From positions 1 through 22,064 of IMG/VR virus record IMGVR_UViG_3300044858_003320: 22,064 nucleotides of DNA. One strand, 5' to 3'. The notes beneath the pieces were generated by a model that was not told the DNA's origin, searched no databases, and was given only the letters and a program-made list of their open reading frames with translations. Positions 10,538 through 19,522 of the stretch are shown in pieces; position 1 is the first letter of the stretch; every line of letters begins with the position of its first letter. The DNA is from a virus. The position numbers and the translations under genes are program-made.

Positions 10538-12586
10538 ATGTACGAAAAAATTGAAGGCGGGAGTGTTATAGACATTCAAGGGCTAAAGTGTAATTTGCCT
10601 CCTGAAGGTTATGTATACAATATAATTACAAAACAAGTAGAATTTAGGGGCATATATAAAAGGTCTGAAATTGAATGTGAGCAATTTTGGAAAAGAATAC
10701 CTATGCCAGATTGGTATCAAGATACAATGAAGAAGTGGGATGAGTTTGATAAAAAGAAAAAAGATGACGAGGTTGAATTTTATGATGAAAGACTGGAAGA
10801 ATATAAGAAACAAGAGTGGGATAGAAGGTTGAATGGATTTTGGTATATGAACAATGGCACTCCCACATATTTGACGGGATTGCATTATTTATATTTACAA
10901 TGGTGGCCTATTGATATTGGCTATCCTAAGTTTCGTATTCCTGATTTGGAAAAGTTCTATTTTATGGACTATTGTATTCAAGATCCATTATGTATGGGGA
11001 TGCTTGAAGTAACTAAAAGACGTTTTGGTAAATCATTTGTAGCTGGGCTATTTGTTTCTGAATACATTACTAGGACTAAGATGACAAACGGCGGTATTCA
11101 GTCTAAAACAGGATCGGATGCTAAAAAATTCTTTGCTAAGACAGTTGTTAATCCTTTCAGAAGATTGCCAAAGTTTTTTAGACCAGAATATGATATGTCT
11201 TTGGGTGTTAATCCTAAAACAGAGATGAGATTCCAAAAGACAAACGTAAGGGGTAAGAAAGCAGAAGATAGTGTTGACAAAGATGAATTAGGATCAATTA
11301 TTGACCATCAATCGGCAGATACAGTAGCTTATGATGGACAAAAATTACATAGATATGTGGCAGACGAGTGTGGTAAAACTACAGAGGTTAATGTTTATGA
11401 CAGACACGAGGTTGTGCGTTATTGTTTGCTAGATGATGAAGGTAAGATTATTGGAAAGGCTTTATATACTACTACGGTAGAAAAATTAACTACAGAAAAA
11501 GATGGTGTTCAAGATGCGTTTAAATTATTATGGGAAGAAAGTAATCAAGACAAAAGGCAAGATAATGGGACGACTTCAAGCGGTCTTTATAGATTTTTTA
11601 TGTCTGCAAAGCGAACTAGAAACTTTGACGACTTTGGCTTCCCTGATGAAAATAAGACTTTAGACCAAATTCTAGCAGATAGAGAAACGGTTAAAAACAA
11701 CCCAAGAGCATTGTCTGCTCGTGTTAGAAAAGAACCATTGACAATTGATGAAGCGTTTAGCACAGACTCCGATAAGTGTATTTTTAATGTAATGAATATA
11801 GGAGCAAGGGAACAGTATTTGAAAGAAAATCCTGTATTAAAAAGGCATGTTATATTTTACCGAGATATTGACCAAACAGTAAGGTGGAGAAATATTCATG
11901 ATAAAGAAGAAGATTTTCATTGGGTTATAACTCAATTCCCACCAAAAGGCGAAGAGAATAAACATACATTTGATGTTAAAATTAGAAAACCGGGAAGGGT
12001 ATCTGATGGCGCAATAGCAATTGACGGATACAGTAATAGTCAAGGTGGTAAATACGGTTCAAAGGCATCAGCTTGGATTGGTAGAAGATATGATTTATTA
12101 AATCCAGAAACCACCGGTAAGGCAATAGGTCATTTGTATGGCAGACCTCAAATTAAAGAAACATTGCACGAGCAAGTTCTTTTAGCGGCTGAATTTTATG
12201 GTTATCAAGCGTGGTACGAGCATAATAGTGATGATTATTTATCATATTTTAGAGATAGAGGGCGTGTTGGGTATTTAGGTTCTTACCCACTTTCAACAAT
12301 TGATCCTTCTAAAAGAGAAACAGCAGAAAGGTATAAAGGTTTCCCAACAACTCCGTTTAGCTTAACCAAGCAGACAGATGTTGGAATTATGTATTTTGAA
12401 TCTCATATTGATTCTATAGATTTTGAAAACTTGTTGGAAGATGCCAAAAAGTTTGATCCAAACAATAGAACTGATTTTGACCAAACAGTATCATTTTTAA
12501 TGTTAATAGTATGTCTTATGGAACCAGTTCAAAAACAAATTAAACGGGAACCATTGGTTAGAAGCTATAAGCCAGAGTTCAATTAA
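10538..12586 (+). CDS. terL: Large terminase subunit (TerL)
   Basis: This 682-residue packaging motor has an ATPase and a nuclease domain. In the ATPase part, EVTKRRFGKSFVAG (residues 157-170) is a degenerate Walker A of the terminase type and HRYVADECGK (271-280) is Walker B with the catalytic Glu (ADE). The nuclease part has GAIAIDGYS (Asp496) and AWYEHNSDDY (Glu561) as RNase H-like metal ligands. The length suits Bacteroidota crAss-like terminases. It pumps DNA into the prohead through the portal and cuts concatemers. The next gene, portal, follows after a promoter-like sequence at 12618, so portal expression may be partly independent. Confidence 0.9.
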   Translation: MYEKIEGGSVIDIQGLKCNLPPEGYVYNIITKQVEFRGIYKRSEIECEQFWKRIPMPDWYQDTMKKWDEFDKKKKDDEVEFYDERLEEYKKQEWDRRLNGFWYMNNGTPTYLTGLHYLYLQWWPIDIGYPKFRIPDLEKFYFMDYCIQDPLCMGMLEVTKRRFGKSFVAGLFVSEYITRTKMTNGGIQSKTGSDAKKFFAKTVVNPFRRLPKFFRPEYDMSLGVNPKTEMRFQKTNVRGKKAEDSVDKDELGSIIDHQSADTVAYDGQKLHRYVADECGKTTEVNVYDRHEVVRYCLLDDEGKIIGKALYTTTVEKLTTEKDGVQDAFKLLWEESNQDKRQDNGTTSSGLYRFFMSAKRTRNFDDFGFPDENKTLDQILADRETVKNNPRALSARVRKEPLTIDEAFSTDSDKCIFNVMNIGAREQYLKENPVLKRHVIFYRDIDQTVRWRNIHDKEEDFHWVITQFPPKGEENKHTFDVKIRKPGRVSDGAIAIDGYSNSQGGKYGSKASAWIGRRYDLLNPETTGKAIGHLYGRPQIKETLHEQVLLAAEFYGYQAWYEHNSDDYLSYFRDRGRVGYLGSYPLSTIDPSKRETAERYKGFPTTPFSLTKQTDVGIMYFESHIDSIDFENLLEDAKKFDPNNRTDFDQTVSFLMLIVCLMEPVQKQIKREPLVRSYKPEFN

Positions 12587-12617
12587 TTAAAAATTTTACT
12601 AAATTCTTAATATTTAG

Positions 12618-12625
12618 TATATTTG
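12618..12625 (+). promoter_or_regulatory. Internal promoter, -7 box before portal
   Basis: GTATATTTG (-7 box TATATTTG at 12618-12625) sits 18 bases before the TTG start of the portal. The same 9-base element precedes the 19523 gene at nearly the same distance. No TTG lies at the -33 distance; a T-rich stretch is there instead. Confidence 0.45.
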
Positions 12626-12643
12626 ACGTAAAATACAATCACA

Positions 12644-15037
12644 TTGGCAGATAGTCCGTTATTCATATCAGCAGCAAATAGCAATGGAGAAGCCTTAAAA
12701 AAGTTTCAAATTACTACAGATGTAGCATCTAAAAAAGATTATGCATATGGTAAAAATGTTGCACAGAGCATCTATTCTACAATTTACGGTAACCAAACAT
12801 ATTTTTGGTTAAGAAATAATAGATTTAGAAAAAATAGACAAATCGCAAACGGTAAAATAGACATGAGTGTGTTTATGGATCGTTTGGAGATGAATAGTAA
12901 AGCTAATTTTGTAAATATTAATTGGAAATCAATTATTATTGGTAATACAATTGTTGCAAGATTAGTTGGCTCATGGATGAGTCGTAAAGAAAAAATTAGC
13001 GTAGTTGCTAATGATACAGCATCAGCAATGATGAAAAAATCAGCTGCAGATGAAATGGAATTTATTTATAGAAATAAAGAGAATTTAGCTGCATTACAAC
13101 AACAATCTGGTATAGAACTTATACCGAAAGATCAATTTGTTGCAGAAGATAAAGATGAATTAGATCAATGGATAATGGAATTTAACCATTTACCAGAAGA
13201 AATTTTATATAGTATTGGCTGCAATAATGTATTAGAAGCTAATGGCTGGAATGATGTTTTAAAACAAAGATTATTACACGATTCTGCTGAAGTAGGATTA
13301 GTTTGTACTTATACTTGGATGGATGAGGAAGGCGAAGTTCATGTTCAATGGATTAGACCTGAAAATGCAATTTATTCTTATTCTGATTTCCCTGATTTCA
13401 GAGATACCACTTATAGAGGACATATTTTGTCTATGAAAGTTAGTGAAATAAGAGCAAGATATAGTATTGCTGCTGGCGGTATTTTAACCGAAGAAGATAT
13501 TTTTAGATTAGCTCAATCATCAAAAGAATACCAATTAACAGATAAGATCAAATGGATGCAAGATTGGAATGTTTCTTGGTTAAGACCTTATGATGAATGG
13601 AATATTGATTTAGTACAATTTGAAATTAGAACATTAGATTCTGATGGTTATACTGTTACTAAAACAAAGAAAAATGGTAGCACGATTATAAGAAAGGGCA
13701 AGCCTGAAAAAATAGATGAAAATCAAGAATATATTGAAGAGAAAAAATGGAATATATACGAAGGTGTATATTGTCCGGTTACTCAAACAATGATTAAGTG
13801 GGGAATTAAAAAAAATATGATTCGTCCACAAGATCCAAAAGAAATAGGTAACGCAGAGTTTTCTTATAGTTTTTATATGTACGACCCTTACGATATGCGT
13901 AATGTGGCAGTACCTGAAAAAATAGAAGAGCCTATTGAGCAAATGATTTTAGCTAGATTGAAGATACAACAAATGGTAGCTAAAATGGTACCAGCGGGTG
14001 CTTCAATTGATGTAGATGCGTTACAAGAGTTAGATTTAGGATTAGGGGATTCTGTAAAGCCATTAGAGGTACAAAAGATTTGGGAACAAACAGGTAAACT
14101 CTATTATCGTGGTAGAGATGCCGAAGGTAATAGAATTCCAGTTCCAATTACCGAATTAGCGAATACTGGTTTTGCACCTCAATTGCAAGCATTAATTCAA
14201 TTGTATCAATTCCATTATCAAGTATTAAAAGATGAGTTAGGAGAAGATCCTAATTTAATGAATCAAGCTGCACAACCAAGAGTTGCTGCTTCAAATATTG
14301 AAGCTTCAAGAATTTTAGCAAATAATGCTACAGAATATATGTATGATGCATATATCTATGTAATGGAAGAAACAGCTAAAAAAATATCTTGTTTAATTAA
14401 TAAAAGTGTTACATACGGTTCTAAGAAATATAGAGATTTATTAAAAGAAAAAGATGTTGTAGATAGAAACTTTGTTGCTACAGTAAAAATGTTGCCTAGT
14501 GATATGCAAATAGCAAATTTACAAGCAATGATGAACAATGCAATAGCATCCAACCCTCAATTAATTGTATATTTAGATCCATTTAAAGCAATGAGAATTG
14601 CAAGAGAGAATGTTGAATTAGGTGAATTGTATTTTAGGCAGGCTCAAAAAAGATACATTAAAACTGAACAAGAAAAAGCTCAAATGAATAGTGAGCAAAA
14701 TGCTCAAGCACAACAAGCTAGTATTCAAGCAAAAATGCAAGCAGACACTTCACTAGCTCAGCAGCAATCATTGGTAAAAGAAAAAGAAATTATATTACAA
14801 GGAGTATTTGATCTTGCTAAAGCTAATATACCTATTCCATCGCAATTACAGCAATTAGTAAATGGAATGTTGCAAAATGTAACTGTTCCAATTGAAGTTC
14901 AAAATCAACAACAACAACAAGCTTTAGAACAACAAGCACAGCAACAGCAACAGATGGAACAGGAACAGATGGGTATGCAACAACGCCCAAATGAAGAGGA
15001 ACAAATGATGATGGAACAACAAATGCAACAACAATAA
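12644..15037 (+). CDS. Portal protein
   Basis: This 797-residue protein resembles crAss-like/podovirus-type portals in length, in its place after TerL, and in phrases such as NWKSIIIGNTIVARLVGSWM early and AAQPRVAASNIEASRIL in the second half. Portals form the dodecameric ring at the head vertex that DNA passes through. The first in-frame ATG is at codon 73, inside conserved-looking sequence; the TTG at 12644 gives MADSPLF and is preferred, so the gene uses a TTG start. Residues from about 680 on are Gln-rich, and the last 40 or so are nearly all Gln, Glu and Met, probably a disordered tail. Confidence 0.8.
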   Translation: MADSPLFISAANSNGEALKKFQITTDVASKKDYAYGKNVAQSIYSTIYGNQTYFWLRNNRFRKNRQIANGKIDMSVFMDRLEMNSKANFVNINWKSIIIGNTIVARLVGSWMSRKEKISVVANDTASAMMKKSAADEMEFIYRNKENLAALQQQSGIELIPKDQFVAEDKDELDQWIMEFNHLPEEILYSIGCNNVLEANGWNDVLKQRLLHDSAEVGLVCTYTWMDEEGEVHVQWIRPENAIYSYSDFPDFRDTTYRGHILSMKVSEIRARYSIAAGGILTEEDIFRLAQSSKEYQLTDKIKWMQDWNVSWLRPYDEWNIDLVQFEIRTLDSDGYTVTKTKKNGSTIIRKGKPEKIDENQEYIEEKKWNIYEGVYCPVTQTMIKWGIKKNMIRPQDPKEIGNAEFSYSFYMYDPYDMRNVAVPEKIEEPIEQMILARLKIQQMVAKMVPAGASIDVDALQELDLGLGDSVKPLEVQKIWEQTGKLYYRGRDAEGNRIPVPITELANTGFAPQLQALIQLYQFHYQVLKDELGEDPNLMNQAAQPRVAASNIEASRILANNATEYMYDAYIYVMEETAKKISCLINKSVTYGSKKYRDLLKEKDVVDRNFVATVKMLPSDMQIANLQAMMNNAIASNPQLIVYLDPFKAMRIARENVELGELYFRQAQKRYIKTEQEKAQMNSEQNAQAQQASIQAKMQADTSLAQQQSLVKEKEIILQGVFDLAKANIPIPSQLQQLVNGMLQNVTVPIEVQNQQQQQALEQQAQQQQQMEQEQMGMQQRPNEEEQMMMEQQMQQQ

Positions 15038-15062
15038 TTATAAAAAATTAAAATAAAAAAAA

Positions 15063-15449
15063 ATGGCAACGGTAAGTAAGCTTTTAATAAGACTACAAAA
15101 ATTTAGTTCAAAAATTAGTACAACTGTAGATGCAACTGAATCATTTAATACAGATAATTCTTTTTATCAAGATTTATCTGGTTGGGATTCGGCTGTTGTT
15201 CAATTTGTAGGTACGTCTGGAACAATTAGTTTTAGCACTACAAATGATAATGGTTCTATTACAGGGCAATTATTGCCAGCACCAGAGGTTCCAACTAATT
15301 GGGTTACAGTATTAGGTGTTAACTTGACAACCAAAGCTGATGTGTCATCAATTAATGCGAGTGGTATGGTTGCATTTGGTATTATTGGTAATTATTTATT
15401 ATTACAAGGTTCAGTAGCAACAACGACAACAACAACAGCCGCACCTTAA
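15063..15449 (+). CDS. Small virion-associated protein with Thr-Ala-Pro tail
   Basis: This 128-residue protein has a body with a beta-sandwich-like composition: LLIRLQKFSSKISTTVDA, then DLSGWDSAVVQFVGTSGTIS, then FGIIGNYLLLQGS. It ends in ATTTTTTAAP, one copy of the module seen repeated in the 9031 and 15469 products. Small Ser/Thr/Gly-rich proteins between portal and scaffold in this phage type are often head-fibre or decoration proteins; that role is inferred. It starts after an A-only leader 25 bases past the portal stop, with no Shine-Dalgarno sequence. The short module could be the remnant or seed of a longer repeat. Confidence 0.6.
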   Translation: MATVSKLLIRLQKFSSKISTTVDATESFNTDNSFYQDLSGWDSAVVQFVGTSGTISFSTTNDNGSITGQLLPAPEVPTNWVTVLGVNLTTKADVSSINASGMVAFGIIGNYLLLQGSVATTTTTTAAP

Positions 15450-15468
15450 AATTTAAAATAGAAATAAA

Positions 15469-15795
15469 ATGGCAAATTCAATAGCATATGTATTATCTAG
15501 AAATACATACCCTGATGCCTATCAGGCAAATCTTATAGGCGTTAATCAAGGTACTCAAATTGTATATGCAACAACAAGTACATTAACATCAGCAAATATA
15601 TTATTTGCCGATAGTAGATTAACACAACCTATTTATGGTGATGGAACAAGTTGGTATGGTGTGCAATTATTGACAAATACTGCTGTAGTATATCCTATTA
15701 CCATAAGTGTTAGTGGTGTAATAGCAGTTGGTTCTGGGACTACAACCACGACCACAACCGCAGCTCCAACAACTACGACCACAACAGCGTCTTAA
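15469..15795 (+). CDS. Small virion-associated protein with Thr-Ala-Pro tail (2)
   Basis: This 108-residue protein has a body rich in Thr, Val and Ile with beta-like segments, including ANILFADSRLTQPIYGDGTS and WYGVQLLTNTAVVYPITISVSG. Its tail (TTTTTTTAAPTTTTTTAS) repeats the Thr-Ala-Pro module. The body resembles small head-associated proteins in environmental phages, where the phrase 'FADSxLTxP(F/I)xGxxxWY' recurs (from memory). Tail Thr codons vary among ACA, ACC, ACG and ACT, so it is not a simple DNA-slippage repeat. It lies 19 bases after the 15449 stop and 27 bases before the scaffold. Confidence 0.6.
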   Translation: MANSIAYVLSRNTYPDAYQANLIGVNQGTQIVYATTSTLTSANILFADSRLTQPIYGDGTSWYGVQLLTNTAVVYPITISVSGVIAVGSGTTTTTTTAAPTTTTTTAS

Positions 15796-15822
15796 AAAAA
15801 AATAGAAACCAAATCAGCATTT

Positions 15823-16998
15823 ATGCCAGAGAATACAGACATGTCAGCGCCAATTACGCTAGCAGAAGGTTACAATCCGTTTTCGGATGAAAATGCACCA
15901 CAAGTGCAACAGCAAGTAGAAGTAGCCCCTACTGCAACAAATGAGCCGAATAATGAACAACAATCGGCTCAAGTTAATCAAGAAGATCAAAATTTAGTTA
16001 GTCAACCTTCAGTTTTTGATCCAAATTCTTTTATAAAAGAAAGATTTGGATTTGATACTGTAGATGAAGCTGAAGAAGCATTTTCTAGATTAATTGAAGA
16101 AAACGAAAGAAATACTCAATTTCAATTTAAAGATGATGTAAGCAAAACATTGTTTGATGCTATTAAAGAAGGAAAAGCAGATGATGTTTATGAAGTATTA
16201 AATCAACAAAAAAAGTTAGAAAAATTAATAAATTCAGAATTAAATTATGAAATTGCTGCCGAGATTGTAAAAACAAATATTAAAAATAAACATAGTAGTT
16301 TATCAAACGAAGATGTTGACCTTTTGTTTTATGATCAATTTTTCGTACCTTTAAAACCTGAACAAGGTTATGATGAATCAGATGATGATTATGCTGCAAA
16401 AGTAAGTCAATGGCAATCACAAGTTGATTACACTGAAAGAAGATTGATGATTGAGGCAAAAGTTTTAAAGCCAGAAATTGAAAAATTAAGAAGCGAAATA
16501 ACTTTGCCAGATATTTATAATGAAAGTGGCAGAGAGGCTGAATCTCAAGCAGAATTTGAGATAATGCAAGAAGCTAGATCAATTTATGAAAAAACTTTAG
16601 ATTCTGACTTCCAGTCCTTCAATGGATTTAATGTTTCGGTAAAAGACGAGGATGTTGAAATACCGATTTTATTTAATGTAGCTGAAGAAGAAAGATTGGC
16701 AATGAAGAATGATTTGGAGGATTTTGATACAGATTTATATTTTGAGAATAGGTGGTTTAACAAGGAAGGGAAGCCAAATGTTCAACAAATAATGGCAGAT
16801 AAATATTTGCTTGAAAATCGTGAAAAAATCTTTTCAAAAATAGCAAATGAAGCTGCATCCCAAAGATTGTTGGCTCATTTAAAAAAGAACGGGAATATTA
16901 ATATCAACCAAACACCAACTCCACAAGGAGCGAAACCAGATCTCAATGGCATAGAAGCTGAAAGGCTAAGAATGGCAGAATGGGCATTTAGTTCGTAA
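15823..16998 (+). CDS. Probable capsid scaffold protein
   Basis: This 391-residue acidic protein sits directly before the major capsid gene. Residues 1-70 are disordered, rich in Gln/Asn/Pro/Thr (VQQQVEVAPTATNEPNNEQQ). The middle is highly charged and helical, with EAEEAFSRLIEENERN, YEVLNQQKKLEKLI and YTERRLMIEAKVLKPEIEKL. The C-terminus (RLRMAEWAFSS) is typical of scaffold tails that contact the capsid protein. Scaffolds drive prohead assembly and then leave. The call rests on composition and gene order (portal, scaffold, capsid), not on a recognised catalytic motif; no protease is visible. ATG is chosen over MSAP at codon 7, as it is longer and both are open. Confidence 0.7.
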   Translation: MPENTDMSAPITLAEGYNPFSDENAPQVQQQVEVAPTATNEPNNEQQSAQVNQEDQNLVSQPSVFDPNSFIKERFGFDTVDEAEEAFSRLIEENERNTQFQFKDDVSKTLFDAIKEGKADDVYEVLNQQKKLEKLINSELNYEIAAEIVKTNIKNKHSSLSNEDVDLLFYDQFFVPLKPEQGYDESDDDYAAKVSQWQSQVDYTERRLMIEAKVLKPEIEKLRSEITLPDIYNESGREAESQAEFEIMQEARSIYEKTLDSDFQSFNGFNVSVKDEDVEIPILFNVAEEERLAMKNDLEDFDTDLYFENRWFNKEGKPNVQQIMADKYLLENREKIFSKIANEAASQRLLAHLKKNGNININQTPTPQGAKPDLNGIEAERLRMAEWAFSS

Positions 16999-17044
16999 CT
17001 TGGTATTGCCTTTGGAGGAGGCGTAAAAAAATAAATTCAATATT

Positions 17045-18454
17045 ATGGCAGGAATACCTACCTCAAATATTTTGCAACCGGGTAATATATCGTTGCAAAC
17101 CCAGAATAGACAACTTATGGTTGATCTACAATTATTAACTCCACAGTATTACAAGCAATACACTCAAAAGTATGGCAATGAAGATTTTACTTGGTGGTTA
17201 GCTGCTCATAGCGGCATGGAAGAAGTTAAAAACTTAAACTACTTCTGGTTTGAAAACCGCGGTAAATTAATGCCGGGTGTTACAAACACTAGCACAGTTG
17301 CTGCTAGCGTTGGTGCTACTATTACTTTAACTTTAGGACAAGAGGCTTACTTTAACAATGGTACTCAAACTCCTTTAAGAGTTGGTGAAACTTTGCGTGT
17401 GGCTTCTTCAAACATTGAAGGGGTTATCTTGTCAATTAATAGCTCTACTGCATATGCATGGACTTTTACAGTTGCTCCAAAACAAACTACTCAAAGATTT
17501 GCTTCTGCTGGTTCAACTAACTTATTAGCAGGTGAGGTTTTATTGTTTGGTGGTGATGCAGATGCTGGTGAAGCTTCTGGTCCAATCAATCCTTTAATCC
17601 AATTGGATCAAAGATATGATAACTATGTAACAGAAATTCGTGATGGTTGGTCTAACACTGACTTAGCGCAAATGGCTGAAACATATTATGAGTTCCCAGT
17701 ATCTCCAGATATGGCTGCAAATGGCGTAACTGCATTTACTTACAAGGGTATGTATAAGACTCTTGTTCGTTTCAAGAACAACGTAGAAGCTAAGTTAATG
17801 CGTGGTAATTACCAAAATAATTCAGCAATTAACAATTCAACTGGTTCTGAAGGTATTATCCCTAAAGTAGTTGCTGACGGTGAAACTGTTGGTTACACTC
17901 CGGGTACTTTAGATATCCAAAAATTACACGAGATTACTCGTATTATGGATGTTAATGGTTGTGCTAAACAATCTGCATGGTTAACTGATATCTTCCAAAG
18001 ACAAGATTTCTCTGATGGTATCTTCGCTGCTTACCCAGCTGGTGCTTTCGTTTATGGACAAGGCGAGAAGTCTAAAGAAGCTTCTGTTGCTTATGGTTTC
18101 CAAGAGATCTTTATTGATGGATATTTATTGTCTGTTAAGAAGTATCCTCAATTCAACACTGAGGTTACAACTGGTTTAACTCCAAACGTTGATTACTTCC
18201 GTAATTTCGGTTTAATCTATCCAATGGGTGAAACTAAGGATGCAAAAACTGCTCAAGCTTACAAGAACATCACTATTATGTATCAACAACCTCCTGTAGG
18301 TGGTACTGTTGGTAATGGTATTCGTGTATGGCAATATGGTGGTGGATCTCCTAATCCAACAGATGGTACAATGACTAATCAAATTGCGATGATCACTTAT
18401 CGTGGTACTCGTGTTTGTGCAGCAAACCAATTCATCATCGTTCAAGGTAACTAA
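17045..18454 (+). CDS. Major capsid protein
   Basis: This 469-residue protein starts MAGIPTSNILQPGNISLQTQ, then LMVDLQLLTPQYYKQYTQKY and FTWWLAAHSGMEEVKNLNYF. It fits crAss-like HK97-fold capsid proteins in length, place after the scaffold, and the C-terminal phrase MITYRGTRVCAANQFIIVQG. Its codon use differs from neighbours: of 15 Arg codons I counted about 9 CGT, 1 CGC and 5 AGA, and many Phe, Asn and Ile codons end in C, as expected for the most abundant phage protein. It is flanked by intergenic sequences with GCCT-containing hairpins, one being the stem-loop at 18480. Confidence 0.85.
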   Translation: MAGIPTSNILQPGNISLQTQNRQLMVDLQLLTPQYYKQYTQKYGNEDFTWWLAAHSGMEEVKNLNYFWFENRGKLMPGVTNTSTVAASVGATITLTLGQEAYFNNGTQTPLRVGETLRVASSNIEGVILSINSSTAYAWTFTVAPKQTTQRFASAGSTNLLAGEVLLFGGDADAGEASGPINPLIQLDQRYDNYVTEIRDGWSNTDLAQMAETYYEFPVSPDMAANGVTAFTYKGMYKTLVRFKNNVEAKLMRGNYQNNSAINNSTGSEGIIPKVVADGETVGYTPGTLDIQKLHEITRIMDVNGCAKQSAWLTDIFQRQDFSDGIFAAYPAGAFVYGQGEKSKEASVAYGFQEIFIDGYLLSVKKYPQFNTEVTTGLTPNVDYFRNFGLIYPMGETKDAKTAQAYKNITIMYQQPPVGGTVGNGIRVWQYGGGSPNPTDGTMTNQIAMITYRGTRVCAANQFIIVQGN

Positions 18455-18479
18455 TTAGTTATTTAGAACTTATAATTAT

Positions 18480-18510
18480 GGTAGGGGCAACTTTATTGAT
18501 TGCCTCTACC
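18480..18510 (+). terminator. Strong hairpin after the capsid gene
   Basis: GGTAGGGGCAA (18480-18490) pairs with TTGCCTCTACC (18500-18510) with one G-T wobble, an 11-base-pair stem with a 9-base loop. It is followed by TATTTTAAC, a poor T-tract, so it may be a partial terminator or an mRNA 3' stabiliser lowering expression downstream of the capsid gene. The stem sits before the next gene's ATG at 18536. Confidence 0.6.
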
Positions 18511-18535
18511 TATTTTAACATTTAAAAACCATTTT

Positions 18536-19429
18536 ATGGCAAAGTTAAAGGCAATAGGGATAAATGAATTTAATTTATCTCAACAAGGAGAATTTACTAA
18601 TGTAAGACAACATGAAGAAGCAGCCATTGCAATGACGGAAGCTTCTGTTGCAAATGAAGGAGTTACTTATAAGATTTTTAAATTATCAGATACTAAAAAG
18701 AATGGTAAATACCATATGGAAGGTATTGATGATGTTTGGAATCCAGAGAAAAAAAGGATGGAAAGGATTAGACTTTTAACAGGTTATCCTAGTATTTGGG
18801 TAGAAGATCAAAAAGGTTTAGAAAAAAGTTTTGTTGAAAAAAATAGAAGGAGTTTAATATTTGATAGAAGGGTTTTAAGAATACCCGATTACGATACGAC
18901 AGCGCTTGATTTTTTAAGTCTTTGTAATGCAAATTTGGATAATCCAAACAAAAAAGGGACTAGAAAAATTACTTTCTTTCAGTGGAATCCTCAAAGAACA
19001 GCTGAATTAGAAAGAGAAAAGAGAGTTGCTAAGGTTAAGGCTATTAAACATGCTTCTTTAGCTACTGATGAAGAAATGCGTAAACATTGTAATTATCTTG
19101 GTATTTTATTCACAGATGAATTAGGTATGCCTAAATCTAATGAAGCACTAAGAAATGATTACGAATTATATGCTGAAGCGCAACCTAACAAGTTTATGGA
19201 AAGTGCTGGTTCTAAGGAAGTTGAAATAGCTTTTATTATTAAAAAGGCTTTAATAGACAATAGAATTGATGTTAATAGCAAAAAAGGATCTGCTTATTGG
19301 GCAAATGATGGTGGGTTTATTTGTAAAATACCATCGGATAAAAGACCTGAAAGCTATTTAGTTGAATATGCCATGTATCCTCAAGATGAGTGTAAGGCGT
19401 TTTTAGAGCAATTAAAGAAATTAATGTAG
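18536..19429 (+). CDS. Conserved hypothetical downstream of capsid
   Basis: The ATG at 18536 (MAKLKAIGINEFNLSQQGEF) gives a 297-residue protein. An upstream in-frame TTG at 18500 lies in the 3' arm of the hairpin and is rejected as start. The sequence is charged and helical, with a HEEAAIAMTEASV segment, a WNPEKKRMERIRLLTGYPSI segment and LEREKRVAKVKAIKHASLA. I recognise no domain; its position between capsid and ring genes, common in this phage type, suggests a virion or assembly role. It ends in TAG, the only TAG among the plus-strand genes here, and is followed by a strong terminator, so it ends its transcription unit. Confidence 0.65.
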   Translation: MAKLKAIGINEFNLSQQGEFTNVRQHEEAAIAMTEASVANEGVTYKIFKLSDTKKNGKYHMEGIDDVWNPEKKRMERIRLLTGYPSIWVEDQKGLEKSFVEKNRRSLIFDRRVLRIPDYDTTALDFLSLCNANLDNPNKKGTRKITFFQWNPQRTAELEREKRVAKVKAIKHASLATDEEMRKHCNYLGILFTDELGMPKSNEALRNDYELYAEAQPNKFMESAGSKEVEIAFIIKKALIDNRIDVNSKKGSAYWANDGGFICKIPSDKRPESYLVEYAMYPQDECKAFLEQLKKLM

Positions 19430-19451
19430 TTCTTCCCCCTCTAAATAAAAG

Positions 19452-19485
19452 AAGCCCTGTAACCTAAAAATTACGGGGTTTTTTT
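19452..19485 (+). terminator. Intrinsic terminator after 19429 gene
   Basis: CCCTGTAA (19455-19462) pairs with TTACGGGG (19471-19478) including one G-T wobble, with an 8-base loop, and a run of seven T follows (19479-19485). This is a standard intrinsic terminator. It is followed directly by the promoter-like element at 19498. Confidence 0.8.
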
Positions 19486-19497
19486 ATTACTTTTTCG

Positions 19498-19505
19498 TAT
19501 ATTTG
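19498..19505 (+). promoter_or_regulatory. Internal promoter, -7 box before 19523 gene
   Basis: GTATATTTG (box at 19498-19505) lies 17 bases before the ATG at 19523, right after a terminator, so transcription of the ring and tail genes probably restarts here. The same element precedes the portal. No clear TTG lies at the -33 distance. Confidence 0.55.
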
Positions 19506-19522
19506 TTGTATAACTTATTCCA

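Noticed and set aside
10583-14553. Minus-strand open frames inside the terminase and portal genes
   Set aside because: Fully antisense to clearly coding, conserved sequence.
9031-15795. Thr-run tails as part of a diversity-generating retroelement
   Set aside because: No reverse transcriptase gene or template/variable repeat pair was seen; repeats differ in synonymous positions, not adenine-specific ones.
18500-18535. TTG at 18500 as start of the post-capsid gene
   Set aside because: It lies in the 3' arm of the 11-base-pair hairpin; the ATG at 18536 has a usual MAK start and an A-rich leader.
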